Source of the DNA: Caulobacteraceae bacterium
GTDB lineage: Bacteria > Pseudomonadota > Alphaproteobacteria > Caulobacterales > Caulobacteraceae
DNA length: 10,298 bases
Assembly (NCBI GenBank): GCA_013815405.1
Contig: JACDGF010000041.1
Span: forward strand, 1-10,298
Direction of reading: 5' to 3'
Positions 7,301 through 10,298 of the stretch are shown here, one piece after another; position 1 is the stretch's first letter, and each line of letters begins with the position of its first letter. The translations under genes and the position numbers were made by a program. The notes beneath the pieces are model-generated. The model was given only the letters and a program-made list of their open reading frames with translations. It had not been told where the DNA came from and searched no databases.

Positions 7301-8682
7301 TAGGAAGTCGCCTTGTTTAAAGCATCGGTGACTGTGTTGGGCTTGTTGCATTTGACCGGATTTGTGCAGCTGGCGTCGAAACCCGCCGATGTTATTATAT
7401 TAGCAAGGCCTGAGCCGGGCTTGGCGACGTGCGTCACCTGAGTGACATTCCCTCGACCGTCATAGACGTACTTGGTGTAGTTTCCCTCAGGAAACGTCAC
7501 CTGCATCAATCGGCCAAAACCGTCATAGGAATAGGCGGTGATATTATGAAGCGCATCCTCATCCGAGGTCACGCGCAGCGTGTCCAGGTTTGACGTGACA
7601 ACTCTTTGATGCCCCAAGGGATCGGTGACCGTCGTCGTCCGAGTCGCCCCGTTGGTCACATAGGCGTAGGTCCATGTCCCGGCGCCGTTGGTCGCGCTCG
7701 TAACCTGGCCTGCCCCGTTGTAAGTATAGGTCACCGCCCTCCCCGAGGGAAAGGTGGTGACCCCGTCATATCCGAAGGCTGTATTTCGGCCTAGGGCGTC
7801 GCCCAGGACGACCTTCGCGGCGGTCTGTATCGAATCCGCCGGCGCCCCCACGCTGGTCTCCGGCGTATAAGTCGACCAGGACGACGAGTCGTTGTTCTGG
7901 AAGCAACCGTACAGACTGCCCTGGGCGTTCTCGTAAAGGGTAGGGTCGCAATAATGATTTGCGCTGTTTATCGCCGTCACGGAACGAATAAAATTCGGTA
8001 GTGCGCGCGAGATGGTGAAAAATGTCGATGTATAGGCGTAGTTCATCTGGAAACCGCGGTTGCTGGACACGCTTATCGGAAATGAACAGCTGATTTGTTC
8101 GATAGAGCCGCTTTGGAATGTGTTTATCGTCAACACCTCCCCAGACGGATAGTCGATGTTATCAAGCACACCGATGTGTGTACCAAGGATTCCATATCCA
8201 CTCGGAGGTATGTAGTAGGCATTGTTGCAATATGTATTGGTGCTTTTAATTGTGTAGTGGTACGTAGTACCGTCCGCGAGGGTATAGATTAAAGGTGAGC
8301 CAGTTCCACTCAGCGTTGAGCCAGATCCCGATTTGGAACTCCAACCGCTACCCGTCCACGCGAACTGTTCGGCCGAGTCGCCGATCACCACCGACCAGAT
8401 CGTGCCAACTGCCGGCGGAAATGGCGCTATGACGACGCTCGTATAATTGTCAGCGCCGGCAAAATATCTCCCGATGTACGCATGGGCCATGCCCCCCACG
8501 GATGGCGCGCCTACGGCCGCATCGACAGTGACGGCATCATACAGTCCATTGATGAGATCGACGCTATTCGCGTCGTCCGCTGTATGGACGGGAGGGAGGG
8601 AATACGTTTGGGCGCACGCGGCGCTGGACAAACTGGAGACCGCCAGCAAGACCGAGCATAGGGCTAGCCAGCCACGCCACAT
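4279..8682 (-). CDS. Secreted RHS/YD-repeat polymorphic toxin with HNH-like C-terminal tip
   Basis: This is a 1467-residue protein. Residues 1-24 form a Sec signal peptide ending ACA before Q25. Residues 25 to about 300 are an AT-richer N-terminal domain I cannot name. About 300-1150 contains roughly twenty YD repeats (e.g. YDGFGRL, YDALGRT, YDNLGRL), which build the RHS cocoon. The RHS-associated core includes DYSPSLGRFLQTDPIGYGDG (D1213) and ends at DPNG, 1236-1239. After it lies a 228-residue variable tip: a hydrophobic stretch at about 1322-1351, a helical EAARSAANQANRA linker, and H1426-EIQPIKFGGSPTDPSNK...EH...WWN, which resembles HNH/Endo VII-like toxin ends. I chose the ATG at 8680-8682 because it has GAGGGG about 8 bases upstream and starts the signal peptide; the frame is open to 8880. 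Neighbours suggest export plus cognate immunity. The nuclease activity is inferred. Confidence 0.9.
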   Translation of the reverse strand: MWRGWLALCSVLLAVSSLSSAACAQTYSLPPVHTADDANSVDLINGLYDAVTVDAAVGAPSVGGMAHAYIGRYFAGADNYTSVVIAPFPPAVGTIWSVVIGDSAEQFAWTGSGWSSKSGSGSTLSGTGSPLIYTLADGTTYHYTIKSTNTYCNNAYYIPPSGYGILGTHIGVLDNIDYPSGEVLTINTFQSGSIEQISCSFPISVSSNRGFQMNYAYTSTFFTISRALPNFIRSVTAINSANHYCDPTLYENAQGSLYGCFQNNDSSSWSTYTPETSVGAPADSIQTAAKVVLGDALGRNTAFGYDGVTTFPSGRAVTYTYNGAGQVTSATNGAGTWTYAYVTNGATRTTTVTDPLGHQRVVTSNLDTLRVTSDEDALHNITAYSYDGFGRLMQVTFPEGNYTKYVYDGRGNVTQVTHVAKPGSGLANIITSAGFDASCTNPVKCNKPNTVTDALNKATSYTYSTVHGGVLTAILPAAPNGISPTFAYGYAQIPTYQMNSSGTRVQAGALWEPTGSTACATTTATITASSTTASLTCSGGSSDTISTTISYAGSYNALPTSVTSGNGSLSATTRTTYDNVGNVLTVQGPLGPSQTIRYRYDAARELTGVVGPNPGYGALKNRAVRYTYAPDGMPSLIEEGTAPSQADSDWPAFATLRQDAVTYDGLDRRVEQAVVSGGATQAVTQYDYDVANRPTCVANRMNAAAFSSPPGSACTLGAAGADGPDRITLNTYDDANRLTQVTGSYGVPNEQQNERTLTYSANGNLATVADAKGNLTTQTYDGFDRLSKVQYPTPSNGSVSSTTDYELYSYDANSRLKQDRRRDATTVTLVYDALGRTSTVTPSSGSPPALSYAYDNLGRLVSSSQGGETLNYVHDALGRVTSEAGAYGTFGYKYDLAGNLIKLTWPDGFYVDYLHDWTGEVTAIEEKGATSGVGLLATYGYNDLGQRRLVNRGNGVATAYGFDAAWRLSRLAHGFPSPNTGANQTLTFTYSAADQIKTRVATNAAYAFTGPFPPTQTSTINGQNQVTASGAAFFSYGDLRGNLTSDGADTYVYDAKNNLISVGAAATLRSDPAGRLMEVTDLSGGAPTTASRWFRYGGSGLLAEYGTVGADDGVLHARYVPGPGIDETVVWYNSADTSQRRWLLSDERGSVIAVADAGGARLSANTYDEYGVPGAGNLGRFQYGGQMWLAEAGVYHDKARDYSPSLGRFLQTDPIGYGDGLNWYLYAHDDPINLLDPNGTQEAPPTTVSEFVVTAPRPEWLRSAGGQIDVGRIAAELARVVGYVGKFFSFGSVNEICAAFPHEGSQCASGNFPGSTESQGQLFAVGLGGPALGVTTGVVAGLFGITTIAAGSGYVAFDFAGPESALLADGSFSIVDWSGYPASLPEPAGPFRLLEGDEYEAARSAANQANRAMHTADSTLNTLQIHEIQPIKFGGSPTDPSNKIPLSSAEHIPATTWWNQLQRDLSR

Positions 8683-8722
8683 GGCGCGCCCCCTCAGAGC
8701 CTTCTGGATTCCGGGCGACAAG

Positions 8723-8986
8723 TCACCACGACACCGCGCCCCAGGTGAAGCTGCCCCAGACTTTCGATCCGTGAGGCGGGGTCGTCGACTGAGCGACGCG
8801 ATTGCCCGCGGAGTCGTATGTATAGCGGACGAGGACGCCAGACGAGTTGGCCACAGTCGCGATTCGTCCCAAGGTATCATAGGTATAAATCACGGTTACA
8901 GCCGCCAGAACAAGGCTGGGCGAAAGAATTACAATTAGCACCGCGCTAACGAGTCCGCCGCGGATCCAGTGAGTTCTACGAGTCAT
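8723..8986 (-). CDS. Secreted mini YD-repeat protein with Trp-rich tail
   Basis: This 87-residue protein has a basic start (MTRRTHWIRGG), a hydrophobic signal segment (12-29, ending LVLAA) and then two YD units, YTYDTLGRIATV and RYTYDSAGNRVAQ (34-66). It ends in an aromatic tail, VWGSFTWGAVSW (76-87). I chose the ATG at 8984-8986 because AGGGG lies about 10 bases upstream and the signal peptide then has a normal form; the frame also offers an ATG at 9019 that nearly abuts the preceding gene. It sits 40 bp after the S74-domain gene and 40 bp before the large RHS gene, so the three are likely co-transcribed. The complete signal peptide, stop codon and own ribosome site argue that it is a separate gene and not a broken end of the RHS gene. 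Its role is unknown; it could be a periplasmic partner or cap for the RHS shell. Confidence 0.8.
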   Translation of the reverse strand: MTRRTHWIRGGLVSAVLIVILSPSLVLAAVTVIYTYDTLGRIATVANSSGVLVRYTYDSAGNRVAQSTTPPHGSKVWGSFTWGAVSW

Positions 8987-9026
8987 CGAAGCCAATCCCC
9001 TAATTCTATACTCCAGCAATTCGCTG

Positions 9027-9869
9027 TCACTGCTTCGCTTTCATGGACGCGATTTCGGCTCGCAATTGATCAATTTGAGTTTGCTGCTCCTTGATCGCCT
9101 CCACCAATAGCGGGACCAAGCTGCCTTCCTTTACGCCGTAGGTGCCGTTCGAGCCCGACGCGGGCCTGGTCACGGCCTCGGGGACAACAGTCTCCACTTC
9201 CTGCGCGACAAAGCCGATCTCCTTTTCGCCAATGGGGAGCGTGAGATCCTTTCCAGCCTTTCGCTCGCTGACCGCGAGCCATTCGAAGCGCACGCCGCGC
9301 AGGTGTTCAACCAAGCCCAATGCGTTCGTGATCGTCACCACATTCCTCTTCAGGCGAGCATCGGAAGAACTCGACCAAGCCTGTGTGCCGCCCGCACTGC
9401 CGTTGACGTAAAAATTCAAAGTCGGCGAACCTGTGTTTACACCGATATTGCCGCCGGCGAGCTCAAGGCCGCTCGCGTTCAACCCGCGAATGAACCCCAG
9501 CTGTGAACTATTGGCGCTATTAACGAACTGCAGATATGCCGCTTGTGGATTCCCGGGCGCATCGCGAATGACCACGGCGCCCGTCGAGCCGGCGTTTGGG
9601 CTTTGAAAACGGCCGATGCCCGCTGAATCCAGAGCGAGACCTGTGGAGGGCGCCGCGATCGTGACATTGCCCGTCAAGTGCGGGCTGGCGTTGGGCGCCA
9701 AGTTGTTGTCGGCGCAGGCGAGAATGCTGTTGAAGTCAGCCATCACCTGATTGGCGTCGGCGGTGCTTCCATTGGTCAGGATGTTGGGATAGGCCGGGCA
9801 GGTGAGCGCGTTCGCACCGCCCGGCATAAGGAGGCACGCGCAGGCGCCCGCGGCGAGCCATTTCAACAT
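9027..9869 (-). CDS. Secreted protein with C-terminal Peptidase_S74 (endosialidase chaperone) domain
   Basis: This 280-residue product has a signal peptide (MLKWLAAGACACLLMPGGANA). A tail-fibre-like segment follows, LTNGSTADANQVMADFNSIL at 31-50, then a low-complexity Ser/Gly/Asn-rich beta region. The C-terminal S74 domain starts at about 168, with SDARLKRNV (S169 and K174 match the Ser-x4-Lys catalytic pair spacing of the endosialidase chaperone), GVRFEW (192-197), IGFVAQEVETVVPEAV (218-233) and a final coiled coil EAIKEQQTQIDQLRAEIASM. In phage fibres this domain guides trimer assembly and then cuts itself off. Here it is on an exported bacterial protein. The start has AAGGGGAAG just upstream and a promoter about 30-50 bases before it, making this the first gene of the RHS operon. 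A surface fibre or adhesin role is inferred. Confidence 0.88.
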   Translation of the reverse strand: MLKWLAAGACACLLMPGGANALTCPAYPNILTNGSTADANQVMADFNSILACADNNLAPNASPHLTGNVTIAAPSTGLALDSAGIGRFQSPNAGSTGAVVIRDAPGNPQAAYLQFVNSANSSQLGFIRGLNASGLELAGGNIGVNTGSPTLNFYVNGSAGGTQAWSSSSDARLKRNVVTITNALGLVEHLRGVRFEWLAVSERKAGKDLTLPIGEKEIGFVAQEVETVVPEAVTRPASGSNGTYGVKEGSLVPLLVEAIKEQQTQIDQLRAEIASMKAKQ

Positions 9870-9895
9870 TTTCGCTTCCCCTTGCCCAATACCTT

Positions 9896-9923
9896 ATCAT
9901 ACAGATTTCGGCAGGCTTGGCAA
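9896..9923 (-). promoter_or_regulatory. Sigma70-like promoter of the S74-RHS operon
   Basis: On the minus strand TTGCCA (9918-9923) and TATGAT (9896-9901) are separated by 16 bases. Each differs from the consensus -35 and -10 at one position. Transcription would start near 9889, leaving about 20 untranslated bases with the AAGGGGAAG ribosome site before the ATG at 9869. It lies between the IS end and the first operon gene, so the insertion leaves it intact. Confidence 0.55.
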
Positions 9924-9994
9924 GCTTTCGATCGAGCGGGCGACGTCTTACGGACAGAAGGAACTGATGAGGGTGGTTGGTTGAAAATGCCTAA

Positions 9995-10298
9995 GAGCCT
10001 GACTCAAAAGCCTAGGTACGGGCAAGCCGCCTGACGCCGAATTGTATGGCGGCGAGGGTGACGAAGGCGAGGAGGGTGTCGGCGAGATTCTCATAGTCCT
10101 TGTTCAAGCGCCGGTTGCGCCCGAACCAGGATAAGGTGCGCTCGACGACCCATCGGCGGGGCAGGACCACGAAGCCTTTCATGTCGTCGCTTCGCTTGAC
10201 GATCTGGATGCGCAGGCCGGGATTGGCGGCGATGGCGTTGTTCACCTGCCAGGCGTTGTAGGCGGTGTCGGCCCAGACCAGTTCGAGCCAGTTGAACC
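9995..10298 (-). mobile_element. IS5-type insertion sequence, 3' end only (window edge)
   Basis: The element holds the transposase end described separately and continues past the window. I place its inner end near 9995, where GAGCCTGACTCAAAAG (9995-10010) begins, directly after CTAA (9991-9994). CTAA fits the YTAR target preferred by IS5 relatives and duplicated on insertion. The boundary is inferred, because the other end and its matching inverted repeat are outside the window. Confidence 0.6.
10012..10298 (-). CDS. IS5-family transposase, C-terminal part
   Basis: The last 94 residues of a DDE transposase are visible, and the frame is open to the window edge (first full codon ends at 10296). 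VWADTAYN carries the second catalytic Asp, and LPRRWVVERTLSWFGRNRRL carries the catalytic Glu in the R-x3-E context typical of the IS5 family, IS427-like group. The frame ends with TAG at 10012-10014, about 17 bases from the inferred element end, which is a normal spacing. The GTG at 10245 is only an internal Val codon and not the start. The N-terminal half is outside the window, so I cannot say whether the element is intact. Confidence 0.88.
   Translation of the reverse strand, partial: FNWLELVWADTAYNAWQVNNAIAANPGLRIQIVKRSDDMKGFVVLPRRWVVERTLSWFGRNRRLNKDYENLADTLLAFVTLAAIQFGVRRLART

Noticed and set aside
8683..8880. 66-codon N-terminal extension of the RHS frame
   Set aside because: It overlaps the mini YD gene, lacks signal-peptide character, and the internal ATG at 8682 has both a ribosome site and a signal peptide.
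9678..10034. 118-codon plus-strand frame between the S74 gene and the IS
   Set aside because: It is antisense to the S74 gene start and the promoter and runs into the IS end; it has no ribosome site or domain.

Overview
The window looks like a GC-rich alphaproteobacterial chromosome, most likely Caulobacteraceae (Caulobacter/Phenylobacterium type). That placement is an inference from the serS-surE-pcm-lipoprotein gene order, the GC-rich codon use and the style of the RHS proteins. Every gene I accept is on the minus strand, so the window reads biologically from right to left. The many long plus-strand frames are antisense shadows of GC-rich genes.

Right edge (about 9995-10298): the 3' end of an IS5-type insertion sequence, holding the C-terminal part of its DDE transposase. 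Its end abuts a CTAA tetranucleotide that fits an IS5-like target. Just inside it lies a good sigma70-like promoter (9896-9923).

Centre (9869 down to about 3156): an accessory polymorphic-toxin locus. In reading order it has (1) a secreted protein ending in a Peptidase_S74/endosialidase-chaperone domain, (2) an 87-residue secreted mini-protein with two YD repeats and a Trp-rich tail, (3) a 1467-residue secreted RHS/YD-repeat protein with a variable C-terminal domain after the DPNG core boundary, (4) an AT-rich SUKH (SMI1/KNR4-like) immunity gene, (5) a 77-residue orphan copy of the RHS toxin tip, (6) a decayed RHS core fragment, and (7) a 102-residue unknown protein that could be a second immunity protein. 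Genes 1-3 are separated by only about 40 bp. Genes 3-5 can be joined by stop/start overlaps of the form GTGA. The simplest reading is one operon encoding a surface or secreted RHS toxin, its antidote, and the remains of earlier toxin tips displaced downstream.

Left part (2987 down to 1): a conserved housekeeping cluster, serS (seryl-tRNA synthetase), surE (survival nucleotidase) and pcm (protein-L-isoaspartate methyltransferase), joined by two ATGA overlaps. After 44 bp comes the start of a lipoprotein gene cut off by the window edge. By position this is probably the LysM/M23 envelope peptidase usually found after pcm.

The most interesting material is the RHS locus: its secretory (Sec, not T6SS-like) signature, the S74 and mini-YD partners, and the visible record of toxin-tip turnover between 3156 and 4315.
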